Below the pieces are notes generated by a model. The model did not search any database. It was not told the DNA's origin and saw nothing but the letters and a program-made list of their open reading frames with translations. Of a DNA stretch of 64,000 bases, positions 46,633-57,191 are shown piece after piece; the first letter of the stretch is position 1, and each line of letters opens with the position of its first letter. The stretch spans positions 1-64,000 of the forward strand of contig NZ_JACZCR010000029.1 of the NCBI RefSeq assembly GCF_014904735.1. Direction: 5' to 3'. A program made the translations under genes and the position numbers. This DNA is from Microbulbifer hainanensis (lineage in GTDB: Bacteria; Pseudomonadota; Gammaproteobacteria; Pseudomonadales; Cellvibrionaceae).

Positions 46633-47728
46633 ATGGAAATCAATCCTCTCCTCAACCAGTTGAAAGACCTCGAAGAGCGCACCGATGTTCTTAGGGGGTA
46701 TCTTTGACTACGACAGCAAGAAAGAACGCCTGACCGAGGTAGAACTGGAGCTGGCCGAGCCCAGCGTCTGGGAAAACCCCGAGCGCGCCCAGGAACTGGG
46801 GCGCGAGCGCTCCTCGCTGGAAACCGTGGTCAAGACCATCGAAACCCTCGACAGCGGCATCAGTGACTGCCGCGAGCTGCTGGAAATGGCCGTCGAAGAG
46901 AACGACGAAGACGCGGTCACTGAGGTCTCCGGCGAAATCGACGGCCTGCAGAAGCAGCTGGGCGTACTGGAATTCCGCCGCATGTTCTCTGGCGAGACCG
47001 ACGCCAACAACGCCTATCTGGATATCCAGGCCGGTTCCGGTGGTACCGAGGCCCAGGACTGGGCGGAAATGCTGCTGCGTATGTACCTGCGCTGGGGCGA
47101 AGCCCACGGCTTCAAGACCACCCTGGAAGAGGCATCTGCGGGCGAAGTGGCCGGTATCAAGAGTGCCACCATCCATTTCGAGGGCGACCACGCGTTCGGT
47201 TGGCTGCGCACCGAGACCGGCGTACACCGCCTGGTGCGCAAGTCGCCATTCGACTCCGGCAACCGCCGCCATACGTCATTCACATCGGTCTTTGTATCGC
47301 CGGAAATCGATGACAATATCGAGATCGAAGTGGACAAGTCCCAGGTTCGTGAAGACACCTACCGCGCCTCCGGTGCCGGTGGTCAGCACGTGAACAAGAC
47401 CGATTCCGCGGTGCGTCTGACCCATATCGAGTCCGGTATTGTGGTGGCCTGCCAGAGCGAACGCTCCCAGCACCAGAACCGCGACAAGGCCTGGAAGATG
47501 CTGCGCGCCAGACTGTACGAGCAGGAGATGCAGAAGCGCACTGCCGAGAAACAGGCGATGGAGGAGAGCAAATCCGATATCGGCTGGGGCAGCCAGATCC
47601 GCTCCTATGTGCTCGATGATCAACGCATCAAGGACCTGCGCACCGGTGTGCAGACCAGCAATTGCCAGTCGGTTCTCGACGGCGACCTGGACCAGTTTAT
47701 CGAAGCGAGCCTGAAAGCCGGCCTGTAA
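46633..47728 (+). CDS. prfB: Peptide chain release factor RF2 with programmed +1 frameshift
   Basis: RF2 (364 residues) releases peptides at UGA and UAA. The first 24 codons run from ATG 46633 to CTT 46702-46704 and meet an in-frame TGA at 46705-46707. Skipping T46705 continues in the long frame at GAC 46706. The slip site has the full classical form: an internal Shine-Dalgarno AGGGGG at 46693-46698, then TAT CTT TGA C. The downstream protein has RF2's SPF codon-recognition motif (RKSPFDSGN) and the GGQ motif ([13 protein letters not shown]). The segments are 46633-46704 and 46706-47728. Confidence 0.96.
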
Positions 47729-47777
47729 GCCGGCTTTCCCCGAACTTTTACCCGTAAGCCCACAAGCGACCGACGAT

Positions 47778-49274
<1,497 letters not shown>

Positions 49275-49290
49275 ATTTTCCTCTGCTTTG

Positions 49291-49321
49291 GCTCCCTCCC
49301 TCTGTTGGTGGAGGAGGGAGC
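49291..49321. other. Hairpin between the converging lysS and PDZ-protein genes
   Basis: The stem gctccctcc (49291-49299) pairs with ggagggagc (49313-49321). There is no T-run on either side, so terminator activity is uncertain. Confidence 0.45.
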
Positions 49322-49331
49322 GTCGACGTCT

Positions 49332-50189
49332 CTATCCACGAATCCCCAGTGGCCCGCTCGGCACATAGAGTGTCTCCGTGCCCGAGCTGCCCGCTCTCTG
49401 CACTTCTATAGTGACAGTTTTCCCCGGCTCCACCTTGTAGATCTGCGAGCGCAGGTCGCCCATATGAAATACACGCTCGCCGTTGTAGGTCACGATCTTG
49501 TCCCCCGGGTGCAGGCCGGCTTCGGAGGCGGGGGTGCCGCTAACCACGTTGTCGATGCGCATCTCCTGGCGGCCGCCATTGGCGTCGAGATAGAGTTCGA
49601 ACTCCTGCGGACTGAGCTGGTGTTCGAACATCTTGCGCGGGTTGCTGTAGATATCCAGCTGCTCGCGCAATTCAGCGGCTTCTTCGGAGGACTTGTCGCG
49701 CAGGTGGCGGTACTGGTAGGCGATTTTCATATGTTCGTACTGGAAGCGCTCCTGCTTGTCGAGAATGTACTCGGCCCGGTCCGGATTGAGTCCCGCATCG
49801 ATCAGTCGCTTTAGCTGCATTTCGCGATACTGTTGATGGCGCTCTCTGCGGGATAGCGATTGCCGCTGGCCGTGATCGCTATCGGTTGTCAGGGCCGCGG
49901 TGCGGGTGTCGCGACGGGATTCTGCGGGGCCGGACTGCTCCAATCGTTGGCGGAGTTCCTCCACCAATTCGAGTAATTGCAGCTGGATCTGGTTGGCGTT
50001 GCGCAAGGACACTTCCAGTTGTTCCACGCGCTGTTCCAGGCTGTCCGATTCCGATGAAAAGAGACTGGCAACCGCAGAGCTTCCCTGTCGATCAGTGGGG
50101 GCGGGGTTGAGTGCGCCATTGGCAAAGTAGGTGATGGCGATCAACAGCAGTGCGGTCACTGCAATCAGTGCCGGTCTTGCATTGCGCAT
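49332..50189 (-). CDS. Membrane-anchored coiled-coil protein with C-terminal PDZ domain
   Basis: A 285-residue protein. An N-terminal hydrophobic anchor (ALIAVTALLLIAITYFANGAL) is followed by a heptad-like coiled coil at about 50-85 (SLEQRVEQLEVSLRNANQ). A charged helical region lies at about 100-190. A PDZ domain covers about 200-280 (VVSGTPASEAGLHPGDKIVTYNGE in parts). No protease active site is visible, so it is a PDZ adaptor rather than a DegS or RseP. AGGGA precedes its ATG. It is the last gene of a minus-strand cluster behind lemA and two TPM genes, 42 bp after the second TPM gene. Function is unknown. Confidence 0.8.
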   Translation of the reverse strand: MRNARPALIAVTALLLIAITYFANGALNPAPTDRQGSSAVASLFSSESDSLEQRVEQLEVSLRNANQIQLQLLELVEELRQRLEQSGPAESRRDTRTAALTTDSDHGQRQSLSRRERHQQYREMQLKRLIDAGLNPDRAEYILDKQERFQYEHMKIAYQYRHLRDKSSEEAAELREQLDIYSNPRKMFEHQLSPQEFELYLDANGGRQEMRIDNVVSGTPASEAGLHPGDKIVTYNGERVFHMGDLRSQIYKVEPGKTVTIEVQRAGSSGTETLYVPSGPLGIRG

Positions 50190-50231
50190 GGCGATATCCC
50201 TGCTGCATTTCCACCGGTACCGTCTTGGGGT

Positions 50232-50843
50232 TCAGCCCAGGATGACCAGGTGATTGGGCAGCTCGTTTTTGATTTCGGTTAGCGGTGCCGCTTCCTGTAA
50301 AAGCTCACCGCACTTCTCGATGCAGTGGATGAATGCCTCGCCGGTTTTGCCGCGTTTGATTTCGCGAATAAAGTTCTCGACAATTTCCTGCCAGTTTTCA
50401 TTGGTGATGTGCTCGGCGAGCCCTCGGTCGGCGAGGATTTCCACATAGTGTTCGGCCTGGGACACGAATATCAGCAATCCCAGACGTCCCTTTGTACTAT
50501 GTAGATCCTGTTCGAGGAATTCGCGCCGGGCAAGATTGGATGCGCGCCAGTATTTCACTTTTTTTGGGACCAGACGCATGGTCAGCGGTCGCCAACGGAA
50601 CACGACTGCCAGCACAATAAACAGTATCCACTGCAGCGTGAACGCCTGCTGGTACTCCAGCCACCAGGGCAGGAACCGCAACAGCGGGGCCAGCAGCAGG
50701 GCGAGAAAGGCCGCCCACAGCGTGGAAATGTACAGGTAGTTATCCGCTTCCCGGGCCAGGACGGTGACTACTTCCGCATCCGTGCCGGCTTCTACATTTT
50801 TGATCGTCTCGGCGACTCTGCGCCGGTATTCACTGTCGAGCAC
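50232..50843 (-). CDS. TPM-domain membrane protein, second copy
   Basis: A 203-residue protein. Two hydrophobic segments (about 38-58 and 68-84, for example TLWAAFLALLLAPLLRFLPWW) sit within a TPM-type region, with the C-terminal half showing GRLGLLIFVSQAEHYVEILADRG. The TPM domain (TLP18.3/Psb32/MOLO-1) is a small alpha/beta fold. The start is GTG at 50843, immediately after the stop of the upstream TPM gene, so translation is coupled. The role is unknown; partners are probably the adjacent LemA and TPM proteins. Confidence 0.85.
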   Translation of the reverse strand: MLDSEYRRRVAETIKNVEAGTDAEVVTVLAREADNYLYISTLWAAFLALLLAPLLRFLPWWLEYQQAFTLQWILFIVLAVVFRWRPLTMRLVPKKVKYWRASNLARREFLEQDLHSTKGRLGLLIFVSQAEHYVEILADRGLAEHITNENWQEIVENFIREIKRGKTGEAFIHCIEKCGELLQEAAPLTEIKNELPNHLVILG

Positions 50844-51596
50844 TTACCATCCCCCCGAGGCGCCGCCGCCCCCGAATCCGCCGCCACCGCCACCGCCGCC
50901 GAAGCCGCCCCCGAAGCCTCCGCCGCCAAAGCCGCCCCCAAATCCACCGCCGCCGTAATAGCCGCCGTAACGGCCGCGCCGATAAGTGCCGCTGGCAGCG
51001 GGCGAGCCGAGGATGGAGGCGCCGAAGAGTTGTAGCATCACCAGTAACAGGAACAGAGCGACCAGCAGCGCCAGGCGGTGGTCGCCTTTACTCTCGGTGG
51101 GTTCGGCCACGTATTCGTTCTTGATTGCCGCGATGATGGACTCGACGCCGGCCATGACACCGCCGTCAAAATCGCCGGTTTTGAATCGGGGCAGTATCTT
51201 GGTGTGAATGATATTGGCGGACAGGGCATCGGTGAGTGCGCCTTCCAGGCCGTAGCCCACCTCGATACGGACGCGGTGCGCATTGGGGGCGACAATCAGC
51301 AGCACACCATTGTCTTTGCCTTTCTGGCCGATTTTCCAGTGGCGCCCCAGCTGGTAACCGTATTCCTCGATCGTCAGGCCCTGCAGGTCGGGGATAGTGG
51401 CGACCACCAGCTGGTTGCCGGTGGCCTTCTCGTGCTGCTGCATCAGCTCGGTCAGCTGGTATTCGGTTTGCGGGCTAAGGAGATTCGCTTTGTCCACCAC
51501 ACGCCCCGACAGCGGGGGAAACTGCACGTCTGCCAGAGCAGTTGCCGCGCCCAGCAGCGCGGCAAGGAATAGCGTGATACAGGACCGGCGGATCAT
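50844..51596 (-). CDS. TPM-domain protein of the YgcG family
   Basis: A 250-residue exported membrane protein. The signal peptide ends near ALAD. The TPM domain (about 25-150) shows VVDKANLLSPQTEYQLTELM, VVATIPDLQGLTIEEYGYQL and VLLIVAPNAHRVRIEVGYGLEG (parts). A transmembrane helix (HRLALLVALFLLLVMLQL) follows. The C-terminal tail is very Gly-rich with repeated GGGFGG units, a YgcG hallmark. It lies 18 bp after lemA, the widely conserved LemA-TPM pair. Confidence 0.9.
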   Translation of the reverse strand: MIRRSCITLFLAALLGAATALADVQFPPLSGRVVDKANLLSPQTEYQLTELMQQHEKATGNQLVVATIPDLQGLTIEEYGYQLGRHWKIGQKGKDNGVLLIVAPNAHRVRIEVGYGLEGALTDALSANIIHTKILPRFKTGDFDGGVMAGVESIIAAIKNEYVAEPTESKGDHRLALLVALFLLLVMLQLFGASILGSPAASGTYRRGRYGGYYGGGGFGGGFGGGGFGGGFGGGGGGGGFGGGGASGGW

Positions 51597-51614
51597 CGGG
51601 GCGCGGCGAGCCGG

Positions 51615-52229
51615 TTACTGGAAGTCGACTTCGGGGGCTTTCTCCGCGTCTTCGCTGGTGGCCTGGAAGGTTTCGCGAATCGGCATGTCGCTATACAGGA
51701 TCATGTGCCAGATGCGGCCGGGGAAGGTGCGGATTTCACGGTTGTAGCGCTCAACGGCGGCGATATAATCCCGCCGGGCGACACTGATGCGGTTTTCGGT
51801 ACCCTCCAGCTGCGATTGCAGGGCGAGGAAGTTCTGGTCTGCCTTGAGGTTGGGATATTTCTCGACGACGACCATCAGGCGGGACAGAGCGCTGGTCAGC
51901 TGGGCCTGGGCAGCCTGGAACTGCTGCATCTTGGCCGGATCATTGAGCAGGCTTTCGTCTACCTGTATGGAACTTACCTTGGCGCGGGCTTCGGTAACGG
52001 CCTGCAGGGTTTCCCGCTCGTGGGCGGCGTAGGCCTTGACCGTTTTTACCAGATTCGGAATCAGGTCGGCGCGCCGCTGGTACTGGTTCTCCACCTGGGC
52101 CCAGGCGGCTTTAACCTGTTCGTCATAGGTGGGAATATTATTGACGCCACAGCCGCTGAGCCCGATAAGCAGCAGGCCGAACAGGGTGCACTGCCAGAGG
52201 CGGCGGCTGCCGAAAAGCACAGAATTCAT
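51615..52229 (-). CDS. lemA: LemA-family lipoprotein
   Basis: A 204-residue protein. A lipoprotein-like signal (LFGLLLIGLSGCG) is followed by the LemA four-helix coil: YDEQVKAAWAQVENQYQRRADLIPNLVKTV in parts, then ARRDYIAAVERYNREIRTFPG and FQATSEDAEKAPEVDF. The ATG at 52229 gives the signal; a longer frame to 52313 does not. It heads the lemA-TPM-TPM-PDZ cluster. Its biochemical role is not known. Confidence 0.92.
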   Translation of the reverse strand: MNSVLFGSRRLWQCTLFGLLLIGLSGCGVNNIPTYDEQVKAAWAQVENQYQRRADLIPNLVKTVKAYAAHERETLQAVTEARAKVSSIQVDESLLNDPAKMQQFQAAQAQLTSALSRLMVVVEKYPNLKADQNFLALQSQLEGTENRISVARRDYIAAVERYNREIRTFPGRIWHMILYSDMPIRETFQATSEDAEKAPEVDFQ

Positions 52230-52315
52230 TCTGGTTACCCGAATTTTCCAGTAAACCACCCAAGAATAGCTTCCTGTGCCCCGGCCGGCGAAGCGAGAGC
52301 AACGACGGATCACAT

Positions 52316-52864
52316 ATGGCGTTAAAAGCGACTATCTTCAAAGCCCGGCTGCAGGTTGCCGATATGGATCGGGATCACTATGCGGAATACCCTCTGACAC
52401 TGGCGCGGCACCCATCGGAAACCGATGAGCGCATGATGGTGCGACTGTTGGCTTTCGCCCACAACGCGGCGGAAAATCTCGAATTTACCCGCGGCCTTTC
52501 CTCCGATGACGAAGCGGACCTGTGGCAGAAAGATCTCAGCGGCGATATTCAGCTGTGGATCGAGGTGGGCCTGCCGGCGGAGGAACGGCTGCGCAAGGCT
52601 TGCGGTCGCGCGCAACACGTACTGGTATACAGTTACGGTCGGCGCTCGGCGTCAATCTGGTGGCAAAAGCAGGCAAGTGCCCTGGCGCGGCTGGACAAGC
52701 TGTGTGTCTACCACCTGCCGGCAGACGCCTGCGAGGAATTGGCGTCACTCGCCGAGCGCAATATGGAACTGAACGTAACCATTCAGGATGGGCATCTCTG
52801 GTTGAGTTCCGGTGAGCGCAGCGTCGAGGTGGTTCCGGAAATCTGGCAGCGCGAAAACCAGTAA
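52316..52864 (+). CDS. yaeQ: YaeQ-family protein
   Basis: A 182-residue protein beginning MALKATIFKARLQVADMDRDHY, with the family blocks TDERMMVRLLAFAHNAAE, DLWQKDLSGDIQLWIEVGLP and AQHVLVYSYGRRSASIWW. YaeQ has a PD-(D/E)xK nuclease-like fold, and the D and E in that region fit it. Biological function is not established. It diverges from lemA and precedes yajQ in the same direction. Confidence 0.92.
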   Translation: MALKATIFKARLQVADMDRDHYAEYPLTLARHPSETDERMMVRLLAFAHNAAENLEFTRGLSSDDEADLWQKDLSGDIQLWIEVGLPAEERLRKACGRAQHVLVYSYGRRSASIWWQKQASALARLDKLCVYHLPADACEELASLAERNMELNVTIQDGHLWLSSGERSVEVVPEIWQRENQ

Positions 52865-52932
52865 TTTTTTTGTGCGACAGGCATCGCACAGTGAAACAAT
52901 GAAATTGACCAACAGGAATTGGAGAAATACGA

Positions 52933-53415
52933 ATGCCTTCTTTCGATATCGTTTCTGAAGTGGATAAGCACCAGTTGACCAACGCGGTGGATCAGGTGAA
53001 CCGCACCATCACCAACCGTTTCGACTTCAAGGGCGTGGATGCCGAAGTGGAAATGAGCGGTTTCGATCTCACTGTACGGGCCGAGGCGGAAATCCAGACC
53101 ACACAGATGGTGGATATGCTGCGCTCCGCCCTGATCAAATGTGATATCGATCCGCTGGCGATGGAAGTAGGGGAGATCGAACAGTCCGGTAAACAGGTGA
53201 AAGTGCCGATCAGCCTGAAAAACGGGCTCGACAAAGAACTGTCAAAAAAGATTGTTAAGATCATCAAAGAGGAGAAGCTCAAGGTGCAGGCGTCGATCCA
53301 GGGCGATCAGGTACGCGTGACCGGCAAGAAGCGCGACGATCTGCAGCAGGTCATTGCCATGCTGAAGGGCAAGCAATTGGAACAGCCTTTGCAGTTCAAT
53401 AATTTTCGTGACTAA
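52933..53415 (+). CDS. yajQ: YajQ-family nucleotide-binding protein
   Basis: A 160-residue protein, MPSFDIVSEVDKHQLTNAVD, with ITNRFDFKGVDAEVEM and a C-terminal VRVTGKKRDDLQQVIAMLKG. The family has two ferredoxin-like domains; members bind cyclic di-GMP in some species. GGAGAAATACGA precedes the ATG. Whether this copy binds the nucleotide is inference. Confidence 0.94.
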   Translation: MPSFDIVSEVDKHQLTNAVDQVNRTITNRFDFKGVDAEVEMSGFDLTVRAEAEIQTTQMVDMLRSALIKCDIDPLAMEVGEIEQSGKQVKVPISLKNGLDKELSKKIVKIIKEEKLKVQASIQGDQVRVTGKKRDDLQQVIAMLKGKQLEQPLQFNNFRD

Positions 53416-53429
53416 CGAACAGGGATCCC

Positions 53430-54374
53430 TTGCGATACTTACTGACTTTATTCGTGTCGCTGGCATTGCCGGCTTCCGCAGCGGTGCCCGTCATCCCGGC
53501 CAACCTGTTGGCCAGCTACTGGCTCGACGGCAGTCCCGGCCTGGATATTTCCGGGTTGAGCTTTTGCGATGGCGAGCTGCTGGCGGTCTCCGATAAGGAC
53601 TCCGCCAACCTCTACGCAATCCGCTTCGACAAGGATAGTGCTCGTGTGGAGCCCCGCGCGCTTCCTGCGGGACTGGAAATCCCGGAGGCGGAAAACGAGG
53701 CGCTGGAAGCGCGGCTGCTCAATCTTGTGCAGAGTGCGCCCGCGGCGGATTTTGAGGGGATTAGCTGCGACCGGGACGGGATATTCCTGGTCAGCGAACG
53801 GCATCACCGCATTGCATCGATTCAGCCTCCGGACTCTTCCTGGATGCCCCAGCGCTGGGCGAAATCGGCGCGTGAACGCGGCTTTATGCAGAAATTCAAC
53901 GGTGCCAGTGAAGGGTTGCTCAAGGTGGGTGACGATTTCTGGATCGCCATGGAGCGGGACCGTCGCGGCCTGGTGCACTTCTCTGGGGATGACACCGCTC
54001 CGCAACTCTTCGAGATTCCCCCCGTCGATGGCCTGGATTTTCGCCATCGCTCCAAAGACCTGACCGGCCTCGCTTTTTACGACGGCGACCTGTTTACCCT
54101 GGAGCGCAATGCCTTTGCCGTGTGTCGGCGCTCGCTGACAGATCTGCAGGCCAAGTGGTGTATCGATTACCGGGATATCGAAATGGCGCCCCAATTCGTC
54201 TACCGCGAAACGTTTTTCGGTAAGGGCGAAGGACTGGCCGTGGATGCCAGTGGTATCTATGTGGTGCTGGACAACAACAATGTCGCCCGCCAGGCAGATC
54301 CGCAGGATCGCCGCGGGCTGCTGTTGCATCTGGGCTTTCCTGCCGGCGAATCATTGTCCAACGCCCCGCTATAG
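53430..54374 (+). CDS. Secreted phytase-like (esterase-like activity of phytase) beta-propeller protein
   Basis: A 314-residue protein with an N-terminal signal peptide (MRYLLTLFVSLALPASA). Repeated blade-like motifs follow: DISGLSFCDGELLAVSDKDS, DFEGISCDRDGIFLVSERHH, LTGLAFYDGDLFTLERNAF and GEGLAVDASGIYVVLDNNN. These fit the phytase-like Pfam family. The start is TTG at 53430, with AGGGA five bases upstream and no better ATG. Substrate is unknown. It starts 14 bp after yajQ and may be co-transcribed. Confidence 0.75.
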   Translation: MRYLLTLFVSLALPASAAVPVIPANLLASYWLDGSPGLDISGLSFCDGELLAVSDKDSANLYAIRFDKDSARVEPRALPAGLEIPEAENEALEARLLNLVQSAPAADFEGISCDRDGIFLVSERHHRIASIQPPDSSWMPQRWAKSARERGFMQKFNGASEGLLKVGDDFWIAMERDRRGLVHFSGDDTAPQLFEIPPVDGLDFRHRSKDLTGLAFYDGDLFTLERNAFAVCRRSLTDLQAKWCIDYRDIEMAPQFVYRETFFGKGEGLAVDASGIYVVLDNNNVARQADPQDRRGLLLHLGFPAGESLSNAPL

Positions 54375-54586
54375 GCTCCATCACGATGCGCGATTGCAGG
54401 CAATCGTGTGTTCCTTATCATCCTGTCGTGAACGCGTATTCACGCACTGGTCATCGGGCAGCGCGTGCGCAATACGCAGCCGCTGGAAGCTCCAATCGGC
54501 GACGCTTGGGGGCGGTAGAGCCGGTTGGCTTGAATCGCGGGCCAATAGGGGGCATTGTGCGGGCTCCGCAGTATTCGATTTGCCCC

Positions 54587-55168
54587 ATGATTCGCCTGAC
54601 AAACCTGCTCGCCGATATCCGACAGTGCAATCTGTGCGCCGAACACCTGCCCCTGGGGCCGAATCCGGTCGTGCGGGCTGCGGAATCGGCACGTCTGCTG
54701 ATTGTCGGTCAGGCACCGGGTACACGGGTGCACCAGACCGGGATACCGTGGAATGATCCCTCCGGCGAGCGCCTGAGGGAGTGGCTAGCCGTAGATTCCG
54801 ATACTTTTTACGATGAATCGCAGGTTGCCATAGTGCCCATGGGGTTCTGTTACCCCGGGCGCGGCAAGGGCGGTGACCTTCCGCCGCGTCCGGAGTGCGC
54901 CCGCACCTGGCATGCGCGCCTGCTGGCGCAGCTGCCCAATTTGCAACTGACATTACTGGTGGGGCAATATGCCCAGCGCCAGTACCTGCCGCACCGGTAC
55001 GGGAATATTACCGAGAACGTACGCCACTTCCGCGAGTCGCTGCCGGCCGGTTTTTTCCCGCTGCCGCACCCGAGCCCGCGCAATACCCTGTGGTTGCGCC
55101 AGCGCCCATGGTTTGAAGCAGAGGTAGTGCCGGAGTTGCGTCGGCAGGTACACAAAGTTCTGACGTAG
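54587..55168 (+). CDS. Family-4-like uracil-DNA glycosylase superfamily protein
   Basis: A 193-residue protein of the UDG superfamily. Four cysteines (Cys14, Cys17, Cys88, Cys104; C-x2-C ... C-x15-C) match the [4Fe-4S] pattern of family 4 glycosylases. Motif A is LIVGQAPGTRVHQTGIPWND and the later motif is PLPHPSPRNTLWL. Motif A differs from the GEAPG of active family 4 enzymes, so uracil excision is uncertain. The ATG at 54587 gives the compact fold; the 212 bases before it hold no gene. ung follows 54 bp downstream. Confidence 0.85.
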   Translation: MIRLTNLLADIRQCNLCAEHLPLGPNPVVRAAESARLLIVGQAPGTRVHQTGIPWNDPSGERLREWLAVDSDTFYDESQVAIVPMGFCYPGRGKGGDLPPRPECARTWHARLLAQLPNLQLTLLVGQYAQRQYLPHRYGNITENVRHFRESLPAGFFPLPHPSPRNTLWLRQRPWFEAEVVPELRRQVHKVLT

Positions 55169-55222
55169 TAGCGGCCGCTCCTGCCGTTTCGTTATTGAGA
55201 GTAATTGGCCAGAGGAAAGCCC

Positions 55223-55945
55223 ATGCCGGTTCCGGACAATATAAAAATCGATCCCTCCTGGTACCAGGTTCTGGCCGACGAATTCCACAAGCCCTATATG
55301 GCGGAACTACGCAAGTTCCTGCGCGGGGAGAAAAATGCCGGCAAGCAGATCTATCCCCCCGGTGGGCAGATTTTCAATGCCTTTAACTCCACGCCCTTCG
55401 ACCGGGTCAAGGTGGTCATTCTCGGGCAGGATCCCTACCACGGTGCTGGTCAGGCTCACGGCCTGTGTTTTTCGGTGATGCCCGGTGTGCGCATTCCGCC
55501 GTCGCTGCAGAATATCTACAAAGAACTGGAGTCGGACCTGGGCATCCCGCGGGCGCACCACGGCTGCCTGCAGCCGTGGGCGGAGCAGGGTGTGCTGCTA
55601 CTGAATGCGACGCTGACCGTGGAAGACAGCAAGGCTGGTGCACACCAGGGGCGCGGCTGGGAGCAGTTTACCGATGCCGCCATTCACAAACTGGCGGAGC
55701 AGCGCGAAGGACTGGTCTTTATTCTGTGGGGGAGTTACGCGCAGAAGAAGGGTGCGTTTATCGATCGCAACAAGCACCTGGTGCTGCGCGCGCCGCACCC
55801 ATCGCCCCTTTCGGCACACCGCGGATTTTTTGGCACCAAGCCTTTTTCGCAGGCGAACCAGTGGCTGCAGCAGCACGGTCAGCAGCCGATCGAGTGGGCG
55901 CTGCCGGCGACATCGGAACTTCAACGAGTCGCTGTAGAGATCTGA
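55223..55945 (+). CDS. ung: Uracil-DNA glycosylase, family 1
   Basis: A 240-residue enzyme removing uracil from DNA. The catalytic water-activating loop is [20 protein letters not shown]. The second motif [13 protein letters not shown] carries the DNA-intercalating His/Pro/Ser loop. AGAGGAAAG precedes the ATG at 55223. A second UDG-superfamily gene lies just upstream. Confidence 0.97.
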   Translation: MPVPDNIKIDPSWYQVLADEFHKPYMAELRKFLRGEKNAGKQIYPPGGQIFNAFNSTPFDRVKVVILGQDPYHGAGQAHGLCFSVMPGVRIPPSLQNIYKELESDLGIPRAHHGCLQPWAEQGVLLLNATLTVEDSKAGAHQGRGWEQFTDAAIHKLAEQREGLVFILWGSYAQKKGAFIDRNKHLVLRAPHPSPLSAHRGFFGTKPFSQANQWLQQHGQQPIEWALPATSELQRVAVEI

Positions 55946-56009
55946 TTGATTTTCGCAGCCGTCGCGACTACTGCGTAGTTAACGCAGGTGTCTGTTAAGC
56001 CGCTTCTAT

Positions 56010-57038
56010 TCAGGCCAGCGGATCGGCATCCGCGTCGTAGGGTAAATCCTGCAGTTCGAGCTTGCGTCCATCGGCCAGGCGAAAAGCCTCGCCGGCGGCC
56101 ACTTTGGCAATGGTAAGTACCGCCAGCATCTCGATGCCTTTTTCACTGTGGCAGCTGTCCACTAGGTTGCCGATGCTCTGCTCACCCTCGGCGTAGATAT
56201 CGGTACCCGGCGCGGGCAGTTCACCTGAAGCGCAGCGGGCGCGGTACAGTCGCCGTTTGGCGGCGCCGCGGAACTGCATGCGTGCAACCACTTCCTGTCC
56301 GGTATAGCAGCCCTTCTTGAAACTCACTCCGCCGAGCAGGTGCAGGTTCAGCATTTGTGGAATAAAAGCTTCGCTGGTGGCGCCGTGCACCTGCGGCACA
56401 CCGTTTTCAATCTGCTGTTGCAGCCAGCGGTCGTAGCTGGCCGGGTCGGCATTTTTGGCCAGTTGTTGCCAGAGCTTGGCTGCGCACTGCTTTGGCACCA
56501 GTAGGGCAACCTGACGGTCGTTGAGCGCTTCGGCGACGCAGCGCTCGCCGTCGCAATCAAAGGTGCGTAACTGTCCGGCTGTGATGGTTTCTATACCGAG
56601 GAGCTGTTCTGCCCGGATCAGAGCCTCGCGCCCCTGTAGACCCAGCCAGAGGTGCGTGTCTACCAGATCCTTCAGTTCGGTTTTGAAGAAGACCGCGTAT
56701 TTGGCCAGTGCCGCCTGGGCTGTGGCGGCGAGATCCCGCGGCAGGCGCAGCAGTAGTTCGCTCTGGGACAGTTTTAGTGCGCTGAAGGCGCTGATGGCGC
56801 GGCCCTTGGGGTTGCAGTGGGCGCCCAGGGTGGCGTGTTGGTCGGGCAGGTTGACCAGGTCGCAGGTCAGTTGCCCCTGCAGGAATTTCTGGCTGTCGGG
56901 GCCGCTGATGGAAACCGCGCCCAGCGGGCTCAGGTCGACAAGGTGCAGGTCGGCATCAGTCTCCGGGAAGTGTGCTCTGTCCGCTTCCCATCGGGCCCCT
57001 TCGCCAGCGAGAAATGCCTGCCACTGTTGTCGATCCAT
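56010..57038 (-). CDS. ygfZ: Folate-binding protein YgfZ
   Basis: A 342-residue GcvT-like protein that uses tetrahydrofolate in iron-sulfur cluster repair or assembly. The diagnostic motif is KKGCYTGQEVVARMQFRG with the conserved Cys. Upstream segments (SISGPDSQKFLQGQLTCDL) match the family. It diverges from sdhE and ygfX, as in E. coli. Confidence 0.94.
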   Translation of the reverse strand: MDRQQWQAFLAGEGARWEADRAHFPETDADLHLVDLSPLGAVSISGPDSQKFLQGQLTCDLVNLPDQHATLGAHCNPKGRAISAFSALKLSQSELLLRLPRDLAATAQAALAKYAVFFKTELKDLVDTHLWLGLQGREALIRAEQLLGIETITAGQLRTFDCDGERCVAEALNDRQVALLVPKQCAAKLWQQLAKNADPASYDRWLQQQIENGVPQVHGATSEAFIPQMLNLHLLGGVSFKKGCYTGQEVVARMQFRGAAKRRLYRARCASGELPAPGTDIYAEGEQSIGNLVDSCHSEKGIEMLAVLTIAKVAAGEAFRLADGRKLELQDLPYDADADPLA

Positions 57039-57191
57039 AGTCCTTCCAAATCCGGTTTGTGTCTGGGGGCATTATCTTGGGCCCGCTGGCGCTTTTTCAA
57101 GGTTCCACCGCCGGCTATTCCCGCCGTCTGTGCAGTGGGGCGGGGCGGCAGGTATACTGCGCGCACTTTTGTTCGGTCGGGAAGATGAAGT

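Noticed and set aside
54375-54586. An N-terminal extension of the family-4-like UDG protein
   Set aside because: The in-frame extension is Arg/Ser-rich with no conservation, and the compact protein already begins just before the C-x2-C motif.
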